Part shown: positions 1-12,625 of the stretch, in pieces | How the letters are laid out: each line of letters begins with the position of its first letter | Numbering within the stretch: position 1 is the first letter of the stretch | Source of the DNA: Silurus meridionalis | Lineage: Eukaryota; Chordata; Actinopteri; Siluriformes; Siluridae | Length of the DNA stretch: 64,000 bases | NCBI RefSeq assembly: GCF_014805685.1 | Contig: NC_060885.1 | Location: forward strand, 24,274,132 to 24,338,131 | Direction of reading: 5' to 3' | Program-made: the position numbers and the translations under genes | The notes under the pieces: generated by a model | Database searches by the model: none | What the model saw: only the letters and a program-made list of their open reading frames with translations | What the model was told of the DNA's origin: nothing

Positions 1-213
1 GGATTATTATTATTACCCTGCATGTTTGATTAAATGACTCAACATTTGGAGAAGTATAGTGGTAATATTGCTTTCGCTACTTTTTCACTTATATGCGTAC
101 AATTCATATGAGATACACATTTTATTCAATTTAGTTTTATTTCTAGAGTACTTTTACCAAAGGACTCTCAAAGCAGCTTTATGAAAGGAAATCGATTAGG
201 AATGCTACATGGC

Positions 214-216
<3 letters not shown>

Positions 217-269
<53 letters not shown>
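217..269. repeat. (TG)n microsatellite
   Basis: About 26 uninterrupted TG units. Confidence 0.95.
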
Positions 270-270
<1 letters not shown>

Positions 271-1002
271 TGTATGTTTTCTGAATGAAGATTCCCTTGT
301 TTCAGGTGTCTTCAGGTGCTTAAATGTTTGCTGTATCCAATATTCTAATGTGTACAGTTTCTCATGCTTAATAACATCCCACTTATACTTATGAAAGCAT
401 CTTGAGGTTTTTCCTTTCAAAACATAAATCACTTTTAACCATATTTCAACAGTCCATTCTTCAAAATTATACCTTCACCTCATCAGTTGCACATAACCAG
501 ACTAGTAACACACTTACTGATGCTATTGCAATGCAATTGCTGTTCTGTTGTCTTACGCTTGCCTAAAGCACAACTTTATTGCGAGCAGAGATGGCATCTG
601 GCAGCAGGATCATTTTCTGCAGACACCCAAGGCAAGACTTTCCACAGCCATGCACATCCATCCCGCTCTCATTTTAAAGACATCTCACGATGCATCTGAA
701 AAGTGAACCAAATAGACTCTCATCGTCTTTCTAAATCTCTTTCAGAAGTTTATTGGAGTTGCCCAAACAATAGAGTGAGTGATTAAAGCTCACTACACAC
801 ACAAATCGAAATATTCGGACTTTGCATATATTGGTCAGACTAAACCCAATAAAGACCCCATAAAGAAAATTAGCCTGTCACAATATTTGCATAATTATTA
901 TTTTCAGTCATTGGTCTTTTTTTTTTATTATTGTTGAACTTATGTTTTGCTATGAAAAAGAAGCAATTGTTACAAAGAAGTTATAGATGTCAAGATACAT
1001 TT

Positions 1003-1180
1003 TATAGACAAAAGTTTGTGGACACCAGACTATAAGATTAGTAACATTGAGTCCCCTTTTGCTGTTATAATAACCTCCACTCTTCTGGGAAGATATTTTA
1101 CTAGATTTTGTGGAGATTTTGCTCATTCACCCACAAGGGTATAGGTGAGGTGAGGAGGCCTCGGGTGCAATCAGCGATAA
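1003..1180. mobile_element. Tc1-type MITE, one end only
   Basis: Starts with TAGACAAAAGTTTGTGGACACC, the terminal repeat shared with the copies at 6242, 15543 and 2111, and continues with the family text GTTATAATAACCTCCACTCTTCTGGGAAG. The other end is missing; unrelated sequence follows from about 1180. Confidence 0.7.
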
Positions 1181-1416
1181 AATTTATAGTCAATTTGTGG
1201 TTGTTTTGGGAAACTCTTGTCTTAAGGGCTCTAGATTTAGCTCCTTTTTTGAAGATTATCTAGATGACGAGTGAGGTTTTGTTTCCTGGTGGATCTGTTT
1301 CTATAAAAGGCTCCGCTCGACACTTTGGCATGCCACCAATTATTGTTATTAAGTCTGTCAAAATCACTTCAGTACTGTCTGGTCATAGTACATCTACAGT
1401 GTGTGTGAGTGTGTAA

Positions 1417-1722
1417 GTGTCTGTGTGTGTGTGTTTACTGCACATTTGTTTTTGTCCTCACAGTGGACGTATATCCACGAGTGCGGGTGTTTATATGAGC
1501 CTCGGCGTACTTAAATTAGTGTTTGAAGCCGAACGTGACTATGCTAACAAGGTGTTAGCCACGGGCTCATCGTCTGGCGATGCAAATTTTTTAGAACGGT
1601 ATACCACTGAATTTTCAAGCCCATCTTTAATTACCGTGGTGCAGCACGTCCTCAAACATTACGCACCTTCTCCAAAAAGGACACCTGAGACTCAAAAGAA
1701 GTATTGTCTCCGCTCAATATGA
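1417..1722 (+). other. Unrecognised ORF (101 codons) downstream of a TATA box
   Basis: From 1463 the frame reads without low-complexity bias (SGRISTSAGVYMSLGVLKLV..., LERYTTEFSSPSLITVVQHV) and ends at 1720-1722. The first part of the ORF is just the (TG)n-like tract, so the meaningful part is about 85 codons. A TATAAAAGG box lies at about 1302-1310, and CCTCACAG, acceptor-like, directly precedes 1464. I recognise no domain. It could be a fragment of a mobile element or a chance frame. No function is assigned. Confidence 0.25.
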
Positions 1723-2110
1723 ATGAGGACAAATGGACAGCACGCATAATGAAAATACATAATTCAACAGTGTCATTTCTGTTTTGTCTGTCTTCCTTAG
1801 TCGCCCAGCAAGATACGGAATAAAGAACAGATTTGGGGAAAGTGAATTCAAGGGAGAGTTTGTGTGTCTGGTCACATCCATGTAAACATTAATATATGTG
1901 TGCCAGTGAGGTGTAGGACAAACAGCATACTAGGATGCTGTGATTACGAGTAACAAAGAACACAACTACGGGTTTTCCTATTCTCTAAATCCTCTAACAA
2001 GGAGCTTTGATTCGCTGAGGCTTTTACACATTCGTTGTGCTGCCAGCATCTCAGAGCATAACTTTCCTTCTTTCTTCTCTCACCCCTCAACCTGCAATCC
2101 ACCACCTGCT

Positions 2111-2715
2111 GTAAAATGCATTATATAGACAAAAATATTTGGACTACTGACTTTGTGGGAGGCACACAACTGTGTAGGATGTCTTTGGATGCAGTAGGAT
2201 AAAAAGATTTCCTTCACTTGAGCTAAGAAACACAAACGTTCCCTGTGTACAAAGCCAGATTCATGAATATATGCTTTTTATAAGTTGGAGTGGAAGATCC
2301 CCTGCAATAGAGCTCTGACCTCAACCCTACCGAACACATTTAAGATGAACTGGAACGCTGACTGCACCTCAGGCCTCCTCACCCTTTACGACTTATATTT
2401 TTATCTCATATTGATACAACAAGCAGCTATGGGATTGCTCAGGAACCCAGGAGTAGCAGCTTGGGATGGCTGGAACTCACAACCTTCAAATTCCAAAGTC
2501 CAATGCCTTAACCACTAAGCTACCACCTCCTCTACATCAGTGCCAGACTTTACTAACACCATTGTGGCTGAATGAATCTTCACAAATCTCTACAAGCAAA
2601 CTCAAAATCCGGTGGAACATCTTCCCAGAAGAGTGGAGGTTATTTCAAAAGCAAATAGGGACTAAACGTGGAATGGAATGTTCAAAAAGCACATCTTATG
2701 TTCAGGTGTCCTTAA
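2111..2715. mobile_element. Tc1-type MITE interrupted by a SINE
   Basis: The left end TATATAGACAAAAATATTTGG and right end ACATCTTATGTTCAGGTGTCC flank family text seen in the 6242 and 15543 copies. A tRNA-derived SINE (2386-2531) splits it: the MITE text stops at CCTCCTCACCC and resumes at TACATCAGTGCC. Confidence 0.7.
2386..2531 (-). mobile_element. tRNA-derived SINE inserted in a MITE
   Basis: Read on the - strand it begins with a tRNA-like head (GGTGGTAGCTTAGTGGTTAA, A-box) and has a degenerate B-box about 35 nt later. Its position inside the MITE at 2111-2715 shows it inserted after the MITE. Confidence 0.7.
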
Positions 2716-3599
2716 ACATTTATCCATGTAGTGTAGGAAGTTGGTACATACAGTGTACATTCCCACTTACAGTCACAAAGGCAAACCAAAGGCATTTAGT
2801 AATACAAGTATTCTATTCATTATAAGAAATCTTGATTTATATTCTTAACTATCATCCCCTGACTGGTTATATTCACTAGCAACACTTTTTCAGTCCACTA
2901 TTCTTCTTTTCCATCCCCCCTATGTGTGTGTGTGTTTGTGTCTTTAATCAGGTGGCCCTCTCCTCAGGTGGCCCTCTCCCCATCCTATCAGCAGTGATAT
3001 TAGTCAAGGCTTTAGCAGTAGGATAATGTCCTCAGGGCGAAATTATTGCCTCTCCGAAGATTACAAAGAACATGGCTCAGGATTTATCGACATTGATTAG
3101 TCCACTGTACAGCCACTGGATGGCCAGTTAGAGACGAAGGTGGTAGGGAGGGAGGGGACGGTGGGTCGCAGACAGAGAAAAGCAATGGACGTGTAAACAA
3201 AAGGTTAGTGGACAGCCGCACAGCTGGACATGTTTCCTCTGCAGTCCGTTACAGCAGCGTCACCTTGACTACAACTCTGTCAATTGGGTCTCCTGTGGGG
3301 CCTGAGAAAGTGCAATGTGAGAAAATCCGAGAAAAACAAGTGTTCAAAGATACACATTCCCAACAGACAGACAGACGCAAAAAGCAGACAGGCCGACAAA
3401 AAGGCCTATCATTAACCCCTTTAAAATTTGCACTCACACACTCCTGGCCATCTTTTTTCTGAGCTTCTTCTCTGTGAGTTATTGACTGGATGGCTATAGA
3501 TGGGTGGCTGGGCTGTGACAGTCAGGCAAAAAGGATCAATTTTTAGTGCTTGTCAAAACCAAGGAAAGCCGAGTAAATCAGCCAAGCAGAAAAAAGGAC

Positions 3600-4180
3600 T
3601 GATGAATGGCGAGAAAAAGGGAAGTGACCTAATATGAGCGTGCTGCCTCAGTGTCAGATGATGAATCATATTGAGCGCTTCTGACGACGCTAATGCCGCA
3701 ATATTTTCCCCTCGTCGCATCACGCGAACAGGCCCAACAATGGAGCCCTAATGAAAATCAGCAGGCAAAATGCAGCGGCACAGACGGCGGCGTGGATTGC
3801 CATCAATTTCCCATTTTGCTGGCACGAGGAGAAAAATGAGCACTGTTTGCATGTCTGATTATTGCATAAATCAAATCTTGTTTTTTTTTTATCTGGGAAA
3901 ATTATATATGAAAAGAAAGGCAAGCAGAGAACAATTCAGGGAGCAGGCAAACAAAAGCCTGGCACAAGTGGAGCAGAACTCTTTTCCTTTTTTTTTTCAC
4001 CACATTTCCGTTTCCTATCAATTAAGCGCTCCATCGTTGCCAGATCTTCAGCTGGTGAATTATAATTTCTGTGATTGTACCGCTCTGCGATTAGACCATA
4101 ATTTAGAAAGTGTTGTTGGCCTGATTGGGAATATTGTATGCAGGAAGGCAGTGAGTGTTTTGTTTGCTCCTTAACTCTGG
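3600..4180. other. Repeat-free, TAAT-rich intronic stretch; candidate regulatory element
   Basis: About 580 nt with no microsatellite or transposon similarity and several homeobox-type TAAT/ATTA cores, ending about 500 nt before the KH exon. It looks like a conserved non-coding element, but conservation cannot be tested from one sequence. Confidence 0.3.
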
Positions 4181-4676
4181 CAGCTGTAGAAGCTCCTGCT
4201 GCTCTGTGTTACGAGCTTCTGTTTCTCTATTGTATATGAGCACATTACACCGTGAAATGTGTACATCTTGTCCTTGGAGCAGAAATCAGATCAAAGTCAC
4301 TGTACCTCTTTCTGTTTCATTATTTGTTTATTTCCATGTCCTTTCCTGTCGCATTCTTGCTGGTTCGCCTGGAGAAGTGAAAACAATGTACATTGTTTCG
4401 GTGTTGAGCAGTCGAGTTCTAGGAGTTTAGTACAGTGCAGGATGTTAAAGTTTAAACAGCAAACAATGCTATTGTGATCTTGGCTTTTATCTATAAATTT
4501 ACAATTACTCTACTTCTGTCATCTAACCTAAAGACTTTTATTTTCCTCTTTGTTCAGTTTATTTATCTTACTCAGCTTCCAGTGATTCATACGTAGTGTA
4601 TCCATTGCACAATGCAATTCACGAGACAGTTAATTAACCGCCCTGGCTTTTTTTTTGTTTTTGTTGTTGTTTCCAG

Positions 4677-4820
4677 GAGGAGCAGAACAGGGGCAAGCCC
4701 AACTGGGAACACCTGAATGAAGACCTGCACGTTCTGATCACGGTAGAAGATGCTCAGAATCGTGCTGAGATCAAGCTCAAACGAGCCGTGGAGGAAGTCA
4801 ACAAGTTGCTGGTGCCTGCG
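4677..4820 (+). CDS. qki exon: end of KH domain and start of QUA2
   Basis: This 144-nt, phase 0 exon encodes 48 residues starting [20 protein letters not shown] and ending in [14 protein letters not shown], a near-perfect match to the vertebrate Quaking STAR protein. It is the C-terminal half of the KH domain, which contacts the ACUAAY core, and leads into the QUA2 helix. Splice sites are clear: acceptor TTTCCAG before 4677 and donor GTAAGT at 4821. QKI proteins bind RNA as dimers and control splicing, stability and circular RNA formation. The dimerising QUA1 domain and first KH half must lie upstream of the window. Mammalian QKI, as I remember it, has K where this copy has N in VNKLL. The family is certain; which teleost paralogue (qki2, qkia or qkib) cannot be decided here. 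Confidence 0.97.
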
Positions 4821-6241
4821 GTAAGTGGCTCACTTCAAATCACTTCCTGCTACAGCTTGTGACTTTCCTCCCTGTTCCAAAAAAAACTGCATAGTGTATT
4901 TATTTTTGACCACTGAAACAAATGTGTCAGAGTGACAGTGTAGTGTCATAAGACAAGACACACAATCACATTGTGGACAAAAGTGGGTGATAGGAAATTC
5001 GTTTTTTGTTTTTTTTGACAGTGCTATTAATAAAGTTTTATAGTAATTAAAAAGGTTTGGGCATAAGGAGATATATTTATGTAAAGTAAAGTAAATGTCT
5101 GTGCATTTTGATTCAGACTGTGTGTATCTGTATACATGTGAGAGTTTATTGCGTCTCCTGCCTGGACCGGTTTCTTCAGGCCTTTGAGTGGTTATTGAAG
5201 TATTCATTTCATTCAGAATGGCATCATCAAATCACCAAAGTGTCTGCCCTTCAAAACAGATTATCAATGATTGCACTACTTGGCATTCCACCGTATTCTG
5301 CAACAGAGTAGCCGATCATCCCAAGCGTCAACTTTATCCAAGCAAATAAGTCTTTCGACAGCTTTTTTTTTGCCTCTTCGAGTTGTGCGTCAAACGGACG
5401 TATGTGTGTTTTAGCAACTCCGCAATTCCTCTTTTTGTTTCTATTCGCTGTCTTGTCTCTTGATAAGTAGGAAATGAAATTGACTCTCATCACGCCCAAG
5501 AAAGTGGAAGTGCTCCTCGCTGGTGCTGCTGCATTTGAGTAGCTTGCTGTTACGGACATTGCACAGTGCAAGAACTTTCTTCCTTGTGTTGCTCGGGTCT
5601 CTAAAATAACACATATGTATGTCCAATAATATACTACATTAAGTGCTTTAAAATATATAATTAAAATAACCTTGAAATGTGCTATCATGACTTATTTTAA
5701 GTCACATGGCACGTCAGGCTGAGGTCATGTAATGTATTAGTTGCTTCATGTAGGTCACGGTTATTGGATTACACGAGCTGCCATTGACGAATTCAAAGCT
5801 ACTGGGCCTCTGCTAACAGCTAGGGCATGACCAGGAGTCTGCGATGTTGATTACATTAGCTGCAAGGCATTAATAAGGAACACAAGACTACAGGGTTTAA
5901 CACACTGGAGCACCTGGCTGCCTCCAGACCCACTATTAGTATGTAGACTTAAATGAATTAACATAAGTTTTGGTGAAGTTCACAACAGCAGTACTGCTAC
6001 ACTATATCATTAACTTATGATCTTATATCCAGCAACACTGATCAAGCTCCACCCACCAGGACTACACTGTGACTTTTTATTAGTTTTTTAATAAATATAA
6101 CTAAAGTTAATTGTATTTATTAACATGGATTTAAACAAAATTGCCCTACTATCTAAGCTAAATACAGACAAATCAGATACCTTGTGTGGGTAAAATGGGT
6201 AGCAGCGCCACCTCACAGCTACACTACATATCCTAAAGTAA

Positions 6242-6738
6242 ACTATATAGACAAATGTTTGTGGACACCTGACCATAAGATTCATATGTGCTTTTTGAAC
6301 ATCCCATTTCACATTTAGTCCCCATTTTCTGTTATAATAACCTGCACTTTTCTGGGAAGATGTTTCACTACATTTTGGAGTGTCCTTGTGGAGAATGTTC
6401 CTTATCCACTCATAAGAGTGTTAGTAAAGTCAGGTACTGATGTAAGTGAAGTGAGGAGGCCTGGGAAGCAATCAGTGTCCCAATTCATCCCAAAGGTGTT
6501 CAATGAGTTCAGAGCTCTATAGCACATGGAACTCAGGGAGCTCGTATTGAGCACAGGAGCATTGTCAAGCTGGGACAGGTTTGGGTCTCCTGGTTAAGCG
6601 AAACCTTAATGCTACCGCATCCAAAGATGTCCTTTACAACTGTATGTCTCAAACTTTGTTTGTGCAACAGTTTGGGGAGAAAAAACACATATGGGTGGAA
6701 AAGTCAGGTGTCACAATACTTTTGTCCGTTTAGTGTAA
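6242..6738. mobile_element. Tc1-type MITE, complete
   Basis: Ends are inverted: CTATATAGACAAATGTTTGTGGAC at the left and ACAATACTTTTGTCCGTTTAG at the right. About 500 bp with no transposase. Same family as the copies at 1003, 2111 and 15543. Terminal ends of the TATA-GGACAAAAGTATTGG-ACACCTG kind are common in fish Tc1-related non-autonomous elements. Confidence 0.85.
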
Positions 6739-6968
6739 TATGTAGCATATTTCAGTAAAATCTTTAGTTCTACAGTGGACACATGCATTGTAGACAAGTG
6801 TGTTTTTTGAGCTTTGTGGCAACAGTTTGCGTCTACGGACAACAGTGTCCGTATACTTGTAGCCAGACAGTGTACAAGGTTTCCCAGTTTCATCCTGAGT
6901 CTGGGTAACTTTTGGTTTCAAGATCTCCTCATTTCTGCACAGGGTTTTCTGGTTTCAAAAGCATGTCA

Positions 6969-6976
6969 GTGTGTTT

Positions 6977-7041
<65 letters not shown>
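6969..7041. repeat. (GT)n microsatellite
   Basis: About 36 GT units, with a few GTTT interruptions at the start. Confidence 0.95.
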
Positions 7042-7042
<1 letters not shown>

Positions 7043-7642
7043 TGGGGGTGTAAGGAAGCAGTACAGTAATTACTGAAAGTGATTAAATAAATGAATATTG
7101 CCTTTTGTGGTACATAGTTGGGCTACGGTGAACAAATATTTAACTCTTGGTTTTCTTAACTTTCTGAGTCTGCTGCTATTGAATGCAGAACCCTGCTGTA
7201 TTCAGGCAGTGTTTGATGGCTGTGGTGTGGTGAAATCTGCCTCATTGTGCAGCAGCTAAAGATCAAACCTAACTTGATGTATCATTTAGGGTTTTTTTAG
7301 CTTTGAACTTTTAATTCCAACAAGCTGGAAGGATCTTGGAATAATTATTAACTAAGGAAAGACCCTTACCAGGTCTACCAGGTTATTTTGTCTCCATGTT
7401 TCTTTCTTTTGGGCTAGTTCTGCTTTCCTCGGCTCTCCTCTCTCCTCATCATTGTCTTCTTTCGGCTCCCTGTTCTCACCCTTGAACTCTTAATAATTAC
7501 AATGCTTTCTTTTTTAATGAGAACAACATACTCTTGGGTGGTCCTCAGTTTTTATCAGTGCCTTTATAGTATATATGGACAACAGTGATTTTTGCCCCTG
7601 GCTTCCAGAGGCTCCTCTCAGAGAAGGAGATAAAAAAGAGTC

Positions 7643-7645
<3 letters not shown>

Positions 7646-7691
<46 letters not shown>
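7646..7691. repeat. (TC)n microsatellite
   Basis: About 22 TC units. Confidence 0.95.
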
Positions 7692-7695
<4 letters not shown>

Positions 7696-9715
7696 GCACT
7701 AAGAGCTGCCAGTGTTCTGCTCTAGCTCATCAAGTGCACGCCATAATCCCCACTGAAATTTACATACAGATTGAAGGAGTTCCATGGTACTGGATCTCCT
7801 AGCTGTGCTCCCAGGCAGGCAAATGAGGCAACCCAATGACGACAGCCCTTGTGGGAAATGTGCTTTCTTTAATGACACACATTAGCAGAGGTCCTGTTGT
7901 GCCAATACTTAGCTGTCGGGCTACTGGAAAACAGTGTTTCAGTGTACCACTCGTGGGCTGAGAGAAAAAGACAAGTTTAGCCAGTGGGGGGGTACGTGGT
8001 CTACCTGTTCACACCGAGTGATAGGGCTTACGTCATCCAATCCAGCTGTCATTATCATCATCATCATAAATACCCTTGTAATCAGAAATCATGTTTCTGC
8101 AGTAGGCTCGGTGCTGACAGGAGTGCGGTGGTCAGCGGGATGCTGGTAACTCAGTCAAAAGCAATTATCATCAATGGCTTTGTGACGAAAATACAAAACG
8201 CCTTGCTGCAGACAATCACATTTGATTGTGCTGACAGAAGCAGCAGTTCATGCAAGCACACTTACATGCGTTCGTGCACACGACACTAATCTTTCGCAAC
8301 AAAGTTGCAGTTAAATGCGTCGGCCACGTTCAACCTGGTTCACCTTCCGAGCCCCTGCAGGACTTTGAAGCTGGGAGTCCAAGGTTATAATGCTTTTAGG
8401 ACATGCGCCTTTTTAGTATTTCAGGAATACTTTGTTCTAAGTACTTTGTAAGTTTGAAATACCACAGGACTCCATTTCTTGGCCACTGCGCTAAGAATGA
8501 TACAGAAATCTACTTAGCTGCTACAGAGGTCCTGGTGATTTATCTTTCTTCACAGTAGTGTGACACTGATTTGGGTGACCTTATTTTACGGAATGAGGGA
8601 TGCAACTCTGGCTTGCAATTGCACTCACATCCTGGAGAAACAATCTTCAGGGGGGAAAAAACATGCTAATTACTATTAAGAATATAAGCTGCTGGTCTGT
8701 TTGCAAACCTGCCAGCTCTCCCTGATGTTAGTCCAGACCAAGCCAGCTCTAAATGGTCATTGCTGAAGGGGCTACTTTAATTAAAGTTCTGTCCATCAGC
8801 CTCCTTGCTGTGGCTCCAAGCTTCAATCAGGACAGATAGAGACAGCTTTAATTGTCATTGCTGAAGATAAAGCGGAATTTAAAATGGAAGGCCAAGAAGG
8901 TTGCAAGAGCAATTCGCAAACGCCGCCGCAAACACACTGACCATCGGCTGTCAGAGAATGAAGGACACTGGAGAACAGTGAACAGAGGAGCTGTGGATTA
9001 TCCCTAAGAGCCAACCACAGCATGTCAATCACACAGGTCTTCCTGGTTCAGTTAACAGTGCTTGTGCTCAGCAATTTTACACCAGTTCTAGTGACCTCGA
9101 GGGAACCAGTGGATATTACTGTGTGTTTTCCACCTAGTCGTTGCATCAGATTTTTAGGCCTCATTTCAGAACATCGCTGTCTCCTGTCTTCCCCTCTTAC
9201 CAAACACACTTTTAAAAACACAATAAAACATGTTCACCTGTTTTTTTTCCCACTGTATTGGATTTGGAGCATTACACGAGCCTAACAGATCCCCTTCCAG
9301 CCAGAGGACACATGTAACAAGCCGTGTATCTGGATGGAGCGCTCTAGACTTCAACTTGGGGATTCCTGTCTTAATCATGTTCCAAGTATGCTTGCGCAAA
9401 TGCAAGAATAAACCTACAAATTCTCCCCTCTCTCTGACAAGTGGATGTAAAATGAGAAAAAGTTCCTCCTGTGGGCAAAAGGCGCCGCTGTTGCTGTTTT
9501 GCAGCAAGGTGTGTTGTTTATGAGTGCAGCTGAATGGAGAAATAAAGGGCCCAGTGGTTTGTGGGAGTTCCCATCTGTTCTCTGTGCAGCACAATAGGCT
9601 CCCTCTTGCATGACATGTTTTTGTGCCGCTTGCTGCTTCTCTGAGTGCTCAGCCCAGCTGCCCAGGCAGGGAGCCTCTCTTTCAACATGGCCCCTGCGTC
9701 TCTGACTGGAAATGG

Positions 9716-9717
<2 letters not shown>

Positions 9718-9778
<61 letters not shown>
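9718..9778. repeat. (GT)n microsatellite
   Basis: About 30 GT units. Confidence 0.95.
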
Positions 9779-9781
<3 letters not shown>

Positions 9782-9906
9782 TTCTAAATTACGACAAAAA
9801 TTAAGAATACAAATTGGTTTATAGAAACAGGATGAATCAAGATATTTGGTTTGGTATTTTAATAAATTAGTTTTCAATAAAAAGTTTTGATTATATGGGT
9901 TATAAC

Positions 9907-10687
9907 TAGGGATGCAAAATTCTGGGAATTTTCAAGACTGGAAACATTCAAAGGGAATTAACAGGAATATATGGGAATTAATGGGAATAAATTAGGAATT
10001 AACAAATGCCTAAAAGAATTTAGCCTATAAAAGAAAACTTAAATGTAGTTGGGGAACATTTTGCAGGATAATTTTAGTAAAAAAAAAAATATATATTCCT
10101 GAATTTCTACCTTGCACATTCAATAATCACATGCACACAGCACTGCAGGGCTTCTGAGGCCACACCCCCTACATCAGAATCAGAAAGAGCTTTATTGCCA
10201 AGTATGTTTGCACTTGTTTTGGTGATAGAATCTTCCAGTTGCACATTTTTGAAGTAAACAGAAATGAAGGGGGGGAAAATGCACATGCACTGTGCATTAC
10301 TATGTACTATGCATTCCTTCATTACATAACACACAACATTTCTTAAATCATCACACAAAAAAAGTAAAAAAAAAAAAATAATCATCTTGGGGAGTATTCA
10401 TTTAAATGACATAAATATTACATACATTTATGTTTAAAACTTTCTTTTGTAAAAATGTTTAGATTTTTTTTTTTAAATCTGATTAAAAAATCTGTATTAG
10501 TTTGCATGAATGATAGCTTATGACCAAAGAACATGTTTTTATTTATGTTTGTATATGATACAGTTTATACAAATTTCCCCAAATTTCAAATGAATTCGCA
10601 TAAATTTGCATAGTTTTCAACATGGAAAAGTTCCCATAGAAAGTTTCCAGAAGTTTACTAGGAATTTTCTGTCTTTGCAACCTTGGG
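9907..10687. mobile_element. Non-autonomous DNA element, probably hAT-like
   Basis: Begins AGGGATGCAAAATTCTGGGA and ends GGAATTTTCTGTCTTTGCAACCTTGG; the ends are imperfect inverted repeats of each other. The interior is AT rich and carries a separate repeat piece at about 10170-10240 (GAATCAGAAAGAGCTTTATT) that is frequent in fish genomes. No transposase ORF. Confidence 0.45.
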
Positions 10688-11130
10688 TATATATGCATTT
10701 TTAGACTAACTCTAAAAAGTGAGTGGGTTGTTTTTTTTTTTTTTTTGTCTTAATTTAAGCTAAAATGTGCATTTTTGTTAAGATATAGGCTTTGCATTCA
10801 GAAGAACAGCAGACGATAAATATGTATATATTGTTTCTGATTCACAGCTGTGATTTTTGCATAACAATTCCACGTTCCTTCTCAACACCTGTGGGAAAAT
10901 ATGCTCAATTCGGTGTCCGTGACTTGGTGTAGGTCTCTGGTAGACGCGTGAACAGCAGGCACTTCTTCTTTCTGGTCACATGATTGAGTAGTCATCCAGG
11001 TCTTTGAGGCTGAGGAGCATCAAAAGGCCTTTTGTTTACAAGTGAAGTGTGGAAATCCTGAGCTGAGCTTTCAGCTCCTGTAGGGCTGGATATAATGCTC
11101 CCAGTGGGGTTCCCTTCCTTTCCCTGGCTT

Positions 11131-11136
<6 letters not shown>

Positions 11137-11179
<43 letters not shown>
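11137..11179. repeat. (TC)n microsatellite
   Basis: About 21 TC units within a pyrimidine-rich stretch. Confidence 0.95.
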
Positions 11180-11184
<5 letters not shown>

Positions 11185-11991
11185 CTCTACTTATTACTCC
11201 TCTACCTTATTACAGCGTATCTCGAACCATGGTAATGTACACACCTTTTCTTTCCGTCTCGTAAGTCTACGCTATTGAGTAACGTGTCGTGTTTTGCAAC
11301 CTAAGTAAGTATAGCAGAGTTTCACCGGGGCATGAAAGCATTCTTTGACGCAACCTTAGAGAATGCATTGCCTTGGAGACCTGTTAAGAGGCTCTTACAC
11401 CATCTTTCAAGTATAAGTTTATATGAGCACGAGACAGAAGTTCTTTAATCCTGCAGCCAAGGCCACTTTTTACAAACTCACTTTGCTCTGGTAACAAGGA
11501 CCACATAACGCTCACTCAATGATTTACATTCATACACCCTCATACTTCTCTTTGGTCCTGCATTTGCTGAATAACCCATATAACCCAGCGCATGGGAATA
11601 GAAGACGGAATCAGCTGCACAGTTGTGTGGAGGTGATGTGGAACACAAGGCTGCCCCAGGCAACACACAAACAAAATGTCACCAGTTGAAACGGAGGCAC
11701 CTGTTCAGGACACGTCCAGTCTGACATCCATCAGAGCCTCTAATACACCACTTCGTCTCTGCCGAATGCTGAACAGCTTTTTCTTCTGACCACAAAACTG
11801 TGTGGTGCCATTCTTAGGCTTTTGACAGTTCCCAATTCTTCTGCATTGCTGAACAACCAAAGAGCCAGATATATTTATTACATTTACATTTATCCAGAAC
11901 TATTTTTAAAGCATCATTATTCACATCTCGCTTGCTTCATTTCAACTCTGTTGTCGTTGTGTACAGTGGCAGACTTATAATTATGAAAAGA

Positions 11992-12365
11992 CCAGAAGTC
12001 GACCGATTCATCGGTTTTGCAGATTCATTCTCAGCAAAAGTTTATTGCTGGAACTATTGGCTATCCGCACAAATTCATACCAGTCGTTTTTCCGGCTTGT
12101 GTTTGTTTCTGGAGTGGCTAAGAATCTCTGCTGTCATCATGAGAGCGGCCTCTAGAGGTGAATTGCTGACACTCGCGCTGTTTGTTTGAACACGTGAGAC
12201 TGTGCGCTGCACGGAGGGCACTATATTATTTTTATAATTTATGGATTATATAATTATATATATTAATTAATACATCATTAATATTCATGATTCAGTACTT
12301 TTTTGTAATAAAGTTTAGTACTATTTTACATGGAGTGTTATGTTTGTTTTTTTATTATCCAGTAT
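11992..12365. mobile_element. Non-autonomous element, AGTCGACCGAT family, truncated
   Basis: Begins AGAAGTCGACCGATTCATCGG and shares GAGAGCGGCCTCTAGAG plus a following AT-rich block (TCATGATTCAGTACTTTTTTG, ATCCAGTATC) with the complete copy at 48893-49325. The right end is degenerate. Confidence 0.55.
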
Positions 12366-12549
12366 CTATAATGTCCTTTCGGTTTATTAATTGGTTATCG
12401 AAAGTAAGATCCAGCTTAGCAATTGGTACCAGTAAACCCCACTATCTGTCCACCTTTTGAGAGGTCTGAATGATGAGTCCCTACCTAGTTCTGCAGAGTG
12501 AATCTTAGCTCCAACTAAAAGCACTGACGCACCTGAAATGGGTCTGTTT

Positions 12550-12625
12550 TGCTGAGTGGTGGACGAAGCACACCATTTCTGCACTTGAGTACAAGTACAA
12601 ATATCCTGTTCAAATATAAAAATAG
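12550..12625. repeat. End fragment of a common fish DNA repeat (AGTGGTGGACGAAG type)
   Basis: The text AGTGGTGGACGAAGCACACC then CACTTGAGTACAAGTACAAAT matches the terminal region of a frequent teleost non-autonomous element. A matching opposite-looking end (AACGAAGTACATTTACTCAA) occurs at about 14535-14570, which may or may not be its partner. Confidence 0.35.

Larger units (their letters stand above)
1..4676 (+). other. Upstream qki intron (partial), mostly non-coding
   Basis: No exon of a known gene is recognisable before the KH exon at 4677, so this block is read as the 3' part of a qki intron that begins outside the window. It holds a (TG)n tract at 217-269, two Tc1-type MITE copies (about 1003-1180 and 2111-2715) with a SINE inside the second, an unrecognised ORF near 1417-1722, and a repeat-poor, conserved-looking stretch at about 3600-4180. 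The intron assignment follows from the acceptor at 4675-4676 and the phase 0 exon after it. Confidence 0.7.

Noticed and set aside
205..432. ORFs rich in THTHTH or VCVCVC at many places
   Set aside because: These are translations of (TG)n/(CA)n microsatellites and not genes. The same holds for the frames at 6814, 9518, 13265, 15094, 22372, 24428 and 48228.
5251..5688. - strand ORF of 145 codons in the qki intron
   Set aside because: No recognisable domain or splice context, and overlapping shorter frames; treated as chance.
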